43,480 bases of DNA from Promethearchaeota archaeon. Its GTDB lineage: Archaea > Asgardarchaeota > Lokiarchaeia > Sigyniarchaeales > SOKP01. The DNA is taken from contig JAGXNO010000033.1 in assembly GCA_019894975.1 (NCBI GenBank), positions 1-43,480 of the forward strand, written 5' to 3'. Position numbers and translations under genes: made by a program. The notes below the pieces were generated by a model. The model ran no database searches. It was not told the origin of the DNA and saw only the letters and a program-made list of their open reading frames with translations. Positions 7,936 to 15,641 of the stretch are shown here, piece by piece; the stretch's first letter is position 1, and every line of letters starts with the position of its first letter.

Positions 7936-8457
7936 TCAGTCTTGATTATTAATAAATTCTTCGAGTTGGACAAAAATCCCATCTGGATCCCTAGCCGTAA
8001 CGATTTTTATTAAATCTTTTCCTGGATTTTCAGGAGTTAGATCTGCAACTTAAGGAGGGCTAATAAATTCAACTCCCTTTGACTTTAGATGTTTATAAAC
8101 TTTGTCAACGTCATCCACTTCAAGAGAGATCCGAGTGATCCCGACATTGTTTATTCTATCATAAGGCTTTCCAGTTGAAGGTGGATTAGTCCATTGAAGA
8201 AGATCAAGTAGCGTTGAATTTCTATCATAACCATAGCGGATAACCCAGCCTTTATATTCAGCTGTATCGCCTAATCCAAGAGCAATTCCAACACCTTCAC
8301 TCTTGGTCCTTCTTTTAATAATAGCTGCCTTCTCTCTATTCCCGAGTAAATGTCCTCCTAACAGGTCTACATAGAATTCCAATGATTTTTCAAGGTCTGA
8401 ACAAACCACGTTAAAATGAATTATCCTTTTTATAATTAAGGGGCTTTTTTTTTTCAT
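7936..8457 (-). pseudogene. VOC (glyoxalase/bleomycin-resistance) family gene interrupted by an in-frame stop
   Basis: From ATG 8457 the frame encodes a typical VOC protein: HFNVVCSDLEKSLEFY and, later, NVGITRISLEVDD and YKHLKSKGVEFISPP. A TAA at 8050-8052 ends it after 135 residues. Directly behind, in the same frame, lies the missing end of the domain: VADLTPENPGKD and then ARDPDGIFVQLEEF, which carries the last metal-binding Glu, ending at TGA 7936-7938. The intact product would be about 173 residues with one nonsense codon. A single base change (for example GAA to TAA) explains it. The shortened product would lack a metal ligand and is probably inactive. A sequencing error is the main alternative. 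Confidence 0.75.
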
Positions 8458-8570
8458 TTTTTTTCAATCCCTTTGAGTTTTTTTTTAATTATAATCAACT
8501 TAATTCATTTAAAAAAATATTCCTTTAGAAGATTGGTTTATGATCTATTTACATAAAATCAAAGAAATTT

Positions 8571-8604
8571 AATATTTATAAGGCAAAGAAATAATTGCCT
8601 GATA
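8571..8604 (+). promoter_or_regulatory. Pirin promoter: TATA box and inverted repeat next to the start codon
   Basis: ATATTTATA at 8572-8580 is followed directly by AGGCAA (8581-8586), eight bases, and TTGCCT (8595-8600), an exact inverted repeat that ends four bases before ATG 8605. The TATA spacing puts transcription start almost at the ATG, implying a leaderless mRNA. A protein bound to the repeat would block initiation. Inferred from spacing only. Confidence 0.4.
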
Positions 8605-9480
8605 ATGGTTTTAACAATTATGGAAAATATCAGAAAAATTAGAGTTTCACTTAAAAGTAGAGCTACTTTTGAGGGTGCTGGTGTTCGATTAAAACGAGCA
8701 TTTGGATATGCTGATCCCTCTCTTGATCCTTTTCTCCTCCTTGATGACTTTCACTCAGATGATCCAAATGATTATATTAAGGGATTTCCATGGCATCCTC
8801 ATCGTGGTATAGAAACTATTACATATATGTTACACGGTAATGTTGAACATGGTGATAGTTTGGGGAATGGAGGTGTAATTCATGCGGGTGATGTGCAGTG
8901 GATGACAGCAGGTTCTGGAATAATACATCAAGAAATGCCTAAGAAAGATCAAAATGATACATTACTCTGGGGATTCCAATTGTGGGCGAATTTACCCGCT
9001 TCACACAAAATGATGGAACCTAGGTATCGAGATCTAAAAAATGATGAAATCCCTGAAGTATCTTTAAATGATGATAGTGTAAAAGTTAAAATAATTTGTG
9101 GTGAAATAAAGGGAACTATGGGACCAGTACAAGATATCATTACTGAACCAGAATATTTAGATGTTACTATTAGCCCAAATTCAGAATTTATACATCATAT
9201 AAAAGATGGACATAATGCTTTCGCTTATACAATAGAAGGAGAAGGATTCTTTGATGATACAAAGACAGAATTAATCCGAAAAGAAACACTTGTAATATTC
9301 AGAGAAGGAGATGCAGTTAAAATAAGTACAGAAAATGATGAAGTAAGATTCTTATTAGTATCTGGAAAGCCATTAAAAGAACCCGTGGCTTGGCGTGGAC
9401 CAATTGTGATGAATACCGAAGAAGAACTAAGTATTGCTTTTAACGAATATCAGAATGGTACTTTTATTAAGCATGGATAA
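8605..9480 (+). CDS. Pirin family protein
   Basis: A 291-residue bicupin. The first cupin has the metal site HPHRGIET (His near residues 62 and 64) and GSGIIHQEM, whose His and Glu complete the iron site, together with GDVQWMTAG, a pirin hallmark. The C-terminal half is the second, metal-free cupin; it contains GEGFFDD and VSGKPLKEPVAWRGP. Length is normal. Pirins include quercetin dioxygenases and redox-sensing regulators, so the role here is open. ATG 8605 fits a leaderless transcript; ATG 8620 (MENIRKI) is an alternative. Neighbouring genes are not obviously linked. Confidence 0.9.
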   Translation: MVLTIMENIRKIRVSLKSRATFEGAGVRLKRAFGYADPSLDPFLLLDDFHSDDPNDYIKGFPWHPHRGIETITYMLHGNVEHGDSLGNGGVIHAGDVQWMTAGSGIIHQEMPKKDQNDTLLWGFQLWANLPASHKMMEPRYRDLKNDEIPEVSLNDDSVKVKIICGEIKGTMGPVQDIITEPEYLDVTISPNSEFIHHIKDGHNAFAYTIEGEGFFDDTKTELIRKETLVIFREGDAVKISTENDEVRFLLVSGKPLKEPVAWRGPIVMNTEEELSIAFNEYQNGTFIKHG

Positions 9481-9580
9481 TAACTAACGTAACCCTCAAA
9501 TGGGGTAGAATTTTCTATTTGTATAATTTTAAATGATTAAACTATTATCACATATTCATAATTAATACGGTGAATATATT

Positions 9581-9850
9581 ATGGAAGATGAAATCCCTTC
9601 AGAATTAAAAGAAAAAATATATGAAAATGTTGACAAAGTTTTCGAAAAATGGCTTGAAAAAACTTCAAAAGGCGAATCAATAGAAGGTATAGTTAAAGCA
9701 CTTATGGTCGAGAAAGTTATGAACATTTTGGGTGCTCTAATTAAAAGAACAATTGTTAAAAAGGTAGCTAAAAAAGTTGTTAAAAGAAGAGTTGATAAAT
9801 TCTGGGAAAACAATAAAGATATGATTCTTGAGAAAATCAAGGCTCTGTGA
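9581..9850 (+). CDS. Small basic helical hypothetical protein
   Basis: An 89-residue protein with no recognised family. The N-terminal half is acidic and helical; the C-terminal half from about residue 48 is rich in Lys, Arg and Val (KRTIVKKVAKKVVKRRVDK), which could form an amphipathic or nucleic-acid- or membrane-binding helix. It has a good GGTGA site seven bases before ATG 9581, supporting real translation. A T-rich stretch follows the stop. Function unknown. Confidence 0.65.
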   Translation: MEDEIPSELKEKIYENVDKVFEKWLEKTSKGESIEGIVKALMVEKVMNILGALIKRTIVKKVAKKVVKRRVDKFWENNKDMILEKIKAL

Positions 9851-9930
9851 AACTTCTCTATTTTTTAGAAAATTTATTTTTTGATCATGATTTTATTTTA
9901 ATAAAATCAAGTATATTGTGGTGATACTAA

Positions 9931-10794
9931 ATCTCAAGAAATGATTTTAAGATTTTTGATGCTCATCTTCACACTTATGGTGTTTTTCTTAACCCTTATG
10001 AAGATGTAATAAGCTATATGGATCACTACAATGTTGAAAAAGCTATTATTACAACTATCAATAGAACTAAATACCACGAAAAGCAAAGAGAGATATCTAC
10101 TACGATTAATGAAAAAGATCAAGCCACCAAATTTATGGCTGATTTTAAAAAATTAGTGAGTAATCATCAACTAGATCATACCGATGTAAAAGATATTGCT
10201 AATAAAGCTCCTGATCGTTTCTATAAGTTTTTTTGGTTTAATCCCAAAATGGATCCAGATACAGAAGAAGATGATTATAAGATTTTAGAGAATCACTTTA
10301 AAGAAGGATTTTGTGGTGTTAAAATTCATTCGGGTTTTCATGCTATAGAAGTTCCTAAAGATATCCAAAAGTTAATTTCATTCATGCAAAATTATGATAA
10401 AAACATAATATTCTATATTCACTCTCTCCCTAAAACTTCTTTCTTTGGAGGGGTGACCACACGAGATATCGCTAAATTGGCAGAACAATATCCTGATTTA
10501 AGAATCATAGTAGGGCATGCGGCAAATACAATGTCATATGCTGTTGATGTGGGAATGACCCTGAGAAGTTATGATAATATATATTTTGAAACATCTTGTT
10601 CCGTTTCTTTTGGTATTTATAATCTAATTAAAACTATAGGTCATAAAAAAATTTTGTTTGGCTCAGATTCACCAACAGCTTCCACATTACAAATAGAAAT
10701 TGATAAAATTCTCTCTCTGCCTAGAATCTCCCATGAAATAAAACAAGATATTTTTTATAATAATGTGGATAATCTTCTGAAAGTGAGAACTTAG
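9931..10794 (+). CDS. Amidohydrolase family 2 metal-dependent hydrolase, probable non-ATG start
   Basis: The protein has the amidohydrolase-2 pattern: HxH in FDAHLHTYG, then GVKIHSGFH, IHSLPK, IIVGHAAN and LFGSDSP with the late Asp. These supply metal ligands for hydrolysis or decarboxylation of small ring or acid substrates. The first ATG is 10018, which would remove the essential HxH at 9964-9972. The frame is open back to a TAA ending at 9930, with no ATG, GTG or TTG in the extra part, yet a GGTG site (9920-9923) sits seven bases before ATC 9931. I therefore place the start at ATC 9931 (287 residues). A point error or mutation of an original ATG is the alternative. Substrate unknown. Confidence 0.75.
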   Translation: MSRNDFKIFDAHLHTYGVFLNPYEDVISYMDHYNVEKAIITTINRTKYHEKQREISTTINEKDQATKFMADFKKLVSNHQLDHTDVKDIANKAPDRFYKFFWFNPKMDPDTEEDDYKILENHFKEGFCGVKIHSGFHAIEVPKDIQKLISFMQNYDKNIIFYIHSLPKTSFFGGVTTRDIAKLAEQYPDLRIIVGHAANTMSYAVDVGMTLRSYDNIYFETSCSVSFGIYNLIKTIGHKKILFGSDSPTASTLQIEIDKILSLPRISHEIKQDIFYNNVDNLLKVRT

Positions 10795-11063
10795 AGCTTT
10801 CTTATAATTGTATTAATATAACCTCATAATTTTCAGAACTTTGTCGATTAGTTACAATCTGTTAACCTATTCATAAAAAATCCTTTTATACGTTACGCTT
10901 ACGTTGAGATAATGTTAACCATTTAATTTTTTATCAACTTATTATTAAATATTGAGTAATTAACTTGTATCCAATCTTTTATTTCTATTTTAATAATAAA
11001 TCAATTAAAAGAGAAATCCTATTTATTTTTAATTAGTAAGAAAAAAATTTATAGGATGATTAG
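10795..11063. other. AT-rich intergenic region with a repeated TGTTAACC
   Basis: No gene is visible. TGTTAACC occurs at 10860-10867 and 10913-10920, flanking a TATA-like CTTTTATA. This could be a promoter with two operator copies, but it is about 140 bases before the next start codon and the repeat is only 8 bases. Confidence 0.2.
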
Positions 11064-11633
11064 GTGAGTTATTTAAGGGATAATAAAGTCTGGGAAGAAG
11101 AAGAGGATCTGAACTGGGATGTTATAGAAATTTCGAAAGTAGACGACAAAATTATAGGCTATTTACTTGATAACTTAAAATTGGATAAAATCGATTTATC
11201 TGAAAATTTTTTCATAGCATTTGAAAGTTTGTTAAAGATCGGTAAGAAAGCTCGACATGTACTAAATTCTTATATTAAAGAAACAGATGAAATTCATACC
11301 TTCAAAGTAGATATTTTTAATTTTATGTTAGATTTTATTAATGACAAGGAGGTTGAATATCTTCTGGTACCACAGTTATTTGCACCCGATTTTATTATTA
11401 GAGCCAGAACCATTTTCAAAATTGAACAAGCTGGAGACAAAAAATATTTAAAATTTATTTTACCGTTACTAAACGATCCTGATGATTCGGTTCGATGGGC
11501 TGTTTTGAAATTTCTAGATACTTTTAAAATGGGTAAAAATCCATTGGTTTGCAAAGAACTCAAATGTTTTATAGAAAATGAGTCAAATCCAGTAATAAGA
11601 GAAAAAAGTAAAGAAATCTTTAAAAACTCATAA
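11064..11633 (+). CDS. HEAT-repeat hypothetical protein
   Basis: A 189-residue, mostly helical protein. The second half (about residues 95-189) shows HEAT-like helix pairs: a helix with a conserved Arg (IIRARTIFKI), then KYLKFILPLLNDPDDSVRW with the typical Asp-Pro-Asp-Val-Arg turn, then a third unit ending NPVIREKSKEIFKN. Such solenoids bind other proteins. GTG 11064 follows a stop codon in frame and has GGATGAT upstream, so the start is fixed. It has no catalytic motif. It lies beside the GTPase island but is convergent with the minus-strand unknown pair. Confidence 0.7.
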   Translation: MSYLRDNKVWEEEEDLNWDVIEISKVDDKIIGYLLDNLKLDKIDLSENFFIAFESLLKIGKKARHVLNSYIKETDEIHTFKVDIFNFMLDFINDKEVEYLLVPQLFAPDFIIRARTIFKIEQAGDKKYLKFILPLLNDPDDSVRWAVLKFLDTFKMGKNPLVCKELKCFIENESNPVIREKSKEIFKNS

Positions 11634-11670
11634 TTTTCTTTGAACCCTAGTTAATTTGAATGACTTTTAA

Positions 11671-12705
11671 TTATTGTAATGAGTTAATGAATTTTGTTAC
11701 ATAATTTTTGAGAATTGGTGTCAAGTCTTTCTTCCACGCAAGCCCGTCTAATTTTTTTACTTTATTAATTCTAGTGAAACTTGTAATAGTATTCGAAATT
11801 GATCTTCTAATCGTATCCAGCGTGTCAGGATTTTTATATTTATCCGACAAGGAAGAGTCTAAATCTTCTGCCAAATTTTGGATTAACATATCTTTAAAAA
11901 CATCAATATGATAAAGTGTACCAAATTTAAAATAAGATGATAAGAATTGAGATACCGCACTTTCAATTTCTTTATGAGATATCTTTATCTTTCGAACACA
12001 AAATGTTTTAATCATTCTTTCTAATAATAATCCATAAAACTTATCTTCAGGTTTAGTTTGAACTACTTTTACTTGTTTAAATTTAAGTTGATTTTTCATT
12101 TTTTCTTCGTTTCTTGCAAATAAAACATTCTCATAATCTTTTACAATAATAATTGATAATCCCGACCGTAATACTATTATACTCGTATTAATCTTATCTA
12201 ATCCTTGAAAATAGCTTGGAACCTTATCAATATGCCTATCTAAAATATCTTTTATATTTAAGTTCTTTGAATCATAAGGACTGAAGAAAATTTCATACAA
12301 AGCACTAAAATTGAATTCTCGGGTATCATTCTTAAGTAATTTTCTTATATATTTATCATATTCTAAGAAGAATTTAACAATACAATCATCAACAGCTAAA
12401 CTTAAATTATTATATGGATATTGAGCTCTACCAAGATATTTTCTATATTCCAAACGGATTTTTTGGGCTCTTATCCATTCAAACGCCAAATCTAAAAGAT
12501 CTTTTTCCTCTTCAATTTTATCTCTAAAATAAAGTAAAGTGTTATATACATCTTTATAATCAGATCCTATTGATTGATTAACTAGAAACCTTGCAACAAG
12601 CTGAATTTGACTTAAATTTTTAAATCGACTTTCTAGTCTATCATAGTATCTTAAAATCTTATCTTTTTCAATGTTATATATCCCTTCAAAATCTAAATGT
12701 TCCAT
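11671..12705 (-). CDS. Hypothetical protein, second gene of an unknown pair
   Basis: 344 residues, no family recognised. It appears mainly helical and highly charged, without a signal peptide or membrane segment. A central more hydrophobic stretch, TSIIVLRSGLSIIIVKDYENVLFARNEE in part (about residues 174-201), looks like two or three beta strands inside helical flanks. The C-terminal 120 residues are helical. It starts 8 bases after the preceding minus-strand gene, so the two form one operon, divergent from a small GTPase gene. A role in GTPase function is suggested by position only. Confidence 0.7.
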   Translation of the reverse strand: MEHLDFEGIYNIEKDKILRYYDRLESRFKNLSQIQLVARFLVNQSIGSDYKDVYNTLLYFRDKIEEEKDLLDLAFEWIRAQKIRLEYRKYLGRAQYPYNNLSLAVDDCIVKFFLEYDKYIRKLLKNDTREFNFSALYEIFFSPYDSKNLNIKDILDRHIDKVPSYFQGLDKINTSIIVLRSGLSIIIVKDYENVLFARNEEKMKNQLKFKQVKVVQTKPEDKFYGLLLERMIKTFCVRKIKISHKEIESAVSQFLSSYFKFGTLYHIDVFKDMLIQNLAEDLDSSLSDKYKNPDTLDTIRRSISNTITSFTRINKVKKLDGLAWKKDLTPILKNYVTKFINSLQ

Positions 12706-12713
12706 TATATTCT

Positions 12714-13760
12714 TTAAACCTCTAATTCATTATCAAGAATTTCACCAATTTTATTAAGTTCCTCGTCTGAAATTGCACCCCATCTCTCATCTTTAAAATG
12801 TTGATTTATAGTTACAAGGTATTCTTTCAGATCTTTTTTGCTCTCTAACATTAACCTAAGTTTTTTTTTAAAATAAGAAAGGTTTTTATTTTCTCCTGTA
12901 AGTTCCTGCTGGTGAACTAAAATAGCACCAAAACTTGTTTTTATATCATTTTTCATAATAGATTCTTCTAAATAGACAATTTTTTTGTCTTTATAACTGA
13001 GTTTGATTGAACGTATACTTGGATACACTCCTTTTTTGCCAAATAACTCTAGGGTTTCAATTATCAAATGTTCATAATAATCTGGTAGAATTGACATTAC
13101 ATAATAGGAAGGAATAAATTTTAAATATCTAAATCTAATTGGGTCATCTTTATCGAACGTGTAAAGGTTAGAAACTCTTAAATCTATGGCATTCTTCCTT
13201 TCAATTAACCCCACGCAATAATACCTTTGCTCTTCTTCCCAATACATCTTTCTAGATGCTCCAAGAGAGTATTCTATTAGATTTATCCCTCTGAATAATT
13301 CTGATTCTATAAACCGGGAAAAGTTAAATCGACTTCCTAACAAATTCTCATTTACAATTTTACCTTGAACTATACTAGGATGAATATAATTCGAAATTTC
13401 ATCATTGATTAGTTTTATATCCTCCGTAAAAGGAGTACTTATAAGAGCAAAAAGATTTGTCATACCTTCAGAATTATCTATTGAGGAGTTGAGAGTAAAA
13501 AATGATTGAATTACATTTGCCTTAATCCCATTACCTTTTGAGTTTAATAAAGATAAAGATGCTTCGATAGATTCAATTTTCCAATTATTTCCAATCCCAC
13601 TAGCAGCAGTTAAAAAGACTGGTCCCAAAAATTTAAATGAAAGCATTTTCAGTTCATTTCTTTTCTCTTCACTAAAATTATCTGAAAATTTAATTCTATC
13701 ATACACTAAATTACTCTCATCAGCGTAGAATAGACCTAATATTAGTTCTTCATCATTCAT
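12714..13760 (-). CDS. Hypothetical protein, first gene of an unknown pair
   Basis: 348 residues, no family recognised. The N-terminal third alternates strands and helices (ILGLFYADESNLVYD, then FKFLGPVFLTAASG), which could be a longin/roadblock-type alpha-beta fold; this is a guess from pattern. The middle part is strand-rich (around residues 175-240) and the C-terminal 80 residues are charged helices. No membrane segment or catalytic motif is apparent. It heads the minus-strand pair and faces the small GTPase gene across a 380-base promoter region. Confidence 0.7.
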   Translation of the reverse strand: MNDEELILGLFYADESNLVYDRIKFSDNFSEEKRNELKMLSFKFLGPVFLTAASGIGNNWKIESIEASLSLLNSKGNGIKANVIQSFFTLNSSIDNSEGMTNLFALISTPFTEDIKLINDEISNYIHPSIVQGKIVNENLLGSRFNFSRFIESELFRGINLIEYSLGASRKMYWEEEQRYYCVGLIERKNAIDLRVSNLYTFDKDDPIRFRYLKFIPSYYVMSILPDYYEHLIIETLELFGKKGVYPSIRSIKLSYKDKKIVYLEESIMKNDIKTSFGAILVHQQELTGENKNLSYFKKKLRLMLESKKDLKEYLVTINQHFKDERWGAISDEELNKIGEILDNELEV

Positions 13761-14140
13761 TTAAATTATGCTCTTAGATCTGGTTTTTTGCTACTCCCAT
13801 TAAAAGATAAAACTTAATGTTTTAAGGTTACGTTTTTTAGAAAATCTACCTCTTACTGATACGTACAAAAAGATATAATTTGTAAAAACAGCTTTAAGAA
13901 TGGGCTTTTGAAAAGGAAGTCATCAATACTCTGAATTCTCAATTTTTGTGGTAAAACTCAAAATCTAAATGCTTTCGAAAGGAAAAAGTTTGTACTAATG
14001 ATTTATACAAAAATTTTTCAGACTATATTTATAAGAATTTATTGCCATTAAAATTATAACGATCAAGCGGTATAATAATATAAAAATATATTAGATCGAA
14101 ATATTATTAATATATCTAATTATAATTAGGATTTATAAAA
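13761..14140. promoter_or_regulatory. Divergent intergenic region between the unknown pair and the small GTPase
   Basis: No coding sequence or structured RNA is evident in these 380 bases. The GTPase side is extremely AT-rich, with several TATA-like stretches (for example ATATTTATAAG near 14024-14034, and TATAATAATATAAAAATATA near 14070-14089) and an AGGAT site just before ATG 14141. It presumably holds promoters for both directions. Confidence 0.4.
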
Positions 14141-14671
14141 ATGTCTCATTACGATTACACATTTAAGATTCTGCTTTTAGGAGATGCATCCGTTGGGAAA
14201 ACATCGTTCACTAAACGCTACTGTTATAATATATTTAACCCAAGTGAAAGATTAACTATCGGTGTTGACTTTCATGTTAAAACAATTGAACTGAATAATA
14301 CAAAAATAAAGCTTCAGATATGGGATGTCGGTGGAGAAGAACGGTTCAGATTCCTTTTACCAACTTATTGCTTAGGTTCTAATGCAGCATTTCTACTATA
14401 TGATATAACGAGACCTTCTACACTAGATAATATTTCAGAATGGATGACAATCGTTAGACAAAAGGGAGGACCTATACCCATAATGCTTGTAGGCTCTAAA
14501 GCTGATCTTTCGGAGATTTCTCGAGAAGTTCCGAGAGAATATGGCATTCAAATCGCTGAAAAAAATAATATGGCTAGTTTTGTTGAAATTTCAGCAAAAG
14601 AAAACGTAAATGTTGATGAAGCTTTTAAAGTTCTTACTGATCTTACATTAGAAAAGACAAATGACAGGTGA
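14141..14671 (+). CDS. Rab/Arf-like small GTPase
   Basis: A 176-residue Ras-superfamily GTPase. G1 is GDASVGKT (14-21), switch I Thr is Thr39 in LTIGVDF, G3 is WDVGGEE (61-67), G4 is SKAD (119-122) and G5 is SAK (151-153). The body resembles Rab, but the G3 motif resembles Arf (WDVGGQ). The catalytic Gln is Glu66, and the G4 Asn is Ser119, changes that may alter hydrolysis and base recognition. There are no C-terminal cysteines for prenylation and no myristoylation glycine, so membrane attachment would need a partner. Such GTPases are abundant in Asgard archaea. Its stop codon overlaps the ribosome-binding site of the next gene. Confidence 0.92.
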   Translation: MSHYDYTFKILLLGDASVGKTSFTKRYCYNIFNPSERLTIGVDFHVKTIELNNTKIKLQIWDVGGEERFRFLLPTYCLGSNAAFLLYDITRPSTLDNISEWMTIVRQKGGPIPIMLVGSKADLSEISREVPREYGIQIAEKNNMASFVEISAKENVNVDEAFKVLTDLTLEKTNDR

Positions 14672-14675
14672 TGTA

Positions 14676-15638
14676 ATGGAAGATAGCAAATATTTATCTC
14701 TCAGCCAACTATTTGATTCAATTGGAGTTATTGAAAAAGGTATAGAAAGAATATACCATTATCTTCTAATTAATAAAAGAATTGATGATTTAAAGGACGT
14801 GTGTAATCAATTTAGTCTTTCTTTAAAGAGAGGTTATAAAATTTGTTCCGTACTCAGTGAATTGGAGCTTGTTCAGATATATGACAGACCGATGAAAATT
14901 CATCTTGCGAATCCTATCTTAGGATTATGGCAAAATCTAGTTAATAAAAGAATAGAGAATCTCCAAAATGAATTTGATGAGAAAAGAGATAAATGCGAGA
15001 CTTCACTTGCGAGATTCATAAAACATTTCAATTTAGAAGAGGAAGTTGCTCAAGAACCTGTTGAATTTATTAACTACGATATAAGTAATTTTGATGAGAG
15101 CTACTATTCATTTTTGGCAGAGAAGGAATGTAAGATCGCAATAGGTATTAGATATCACAATCCTTTAATCGATCTGATTCAAAAATACGGTTTTAATCGC
15201 CTTCCCGAAGATATATCTAAATCTATGGGAGTTGGAATGAATATAATAAAAGGAAACCTAAAAAATATTAATGTCCAAGTTATCTTTCATTCCGAGGTAG
15301 TAAAAGACCTTGTTAGTAGCGAAGAATTTAAACTTCTTACAAAACATGTTGCTCCTATGAATATGGAATTTAAGGATCTTAAAATTCATGTAACCGAAGA
15401 AAATTTTAGTAATTTCAGCCTCACCGATGGTGAACTAATTCAACCAAGTTTTGATCCTACTAACATCTTAATTGGGGCATATATCTCTCGAAATAGGAAT
15501 ATTTATCAAATATTCGAAAAGAAATTTGATGAGATATTTAAAACTGGAGTAACTATTGAAGACTTTTTACAAAAGGAAAAAAGTTTGAATATTGATTCGA
15601 TTACAGAAACGCAATCTTTTGTTTTATGCGTTTTATGA
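14676..15638 (+). CDS. TrmB-like transcriptional regulator (winged helix plus PLD-like domain)
   Basis: The N-terminal 80 residues form a winged helix (IERIYHYLLINKRIDDLKDVC and so on, with a wing near VQIYDRPMKIHL). A coiled-coil helix (about 90-120) follows, then an alpha/beta domain, the layout of TrmB-family sugar-responsive regulators. No clear HKD motif remains in the effector part. ATG 14676 is chosen because AGGTGATG overlaps the GTPase stop and lies just upstream; ATG 14661 would overlap the GTPase reading frame. The two genes are therefore translationally coupled, linking a DNA-binding protein with a small GTPase. It is tail-to-tail with the next gene, three bases apart. Confidence 0.65.
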   Translation: MEDSKYLSLSQLFDSIGVIEKGIERIYHYLLINKRIDDLKDVCNQFSLSLKRGYKICSVLSELELVQIYDRPMKIHLANPILGLWQNLVNKRIENLQNEFDEKRDKCETSLARFIKHFNLEEEVAQEPVEFINYDISNFDESYYSFLAEKECKIAIGIRYHNPLIDLIQKYGFNRLPEDISKSMGVGMNIIKGNLKNINVQVIFHSEVVKDLVSSEEFKLLTKHVAPMNMEFKDLKIHVTEENFSNFSLTDGELIQPSFDPTNILIGAYISRNRNIYQIFEKKFDEIFKTGVTIEDFLQKEKSLNIDSITETQSFVLCVL

Positions 15639-15641
15639 TTT

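Noticed and set aside
9492..9520. Short hairpin and T run after pirin as a terminator
   Set aside because: The stem is only four base pairs (ACCC/GGGT), too short to call.
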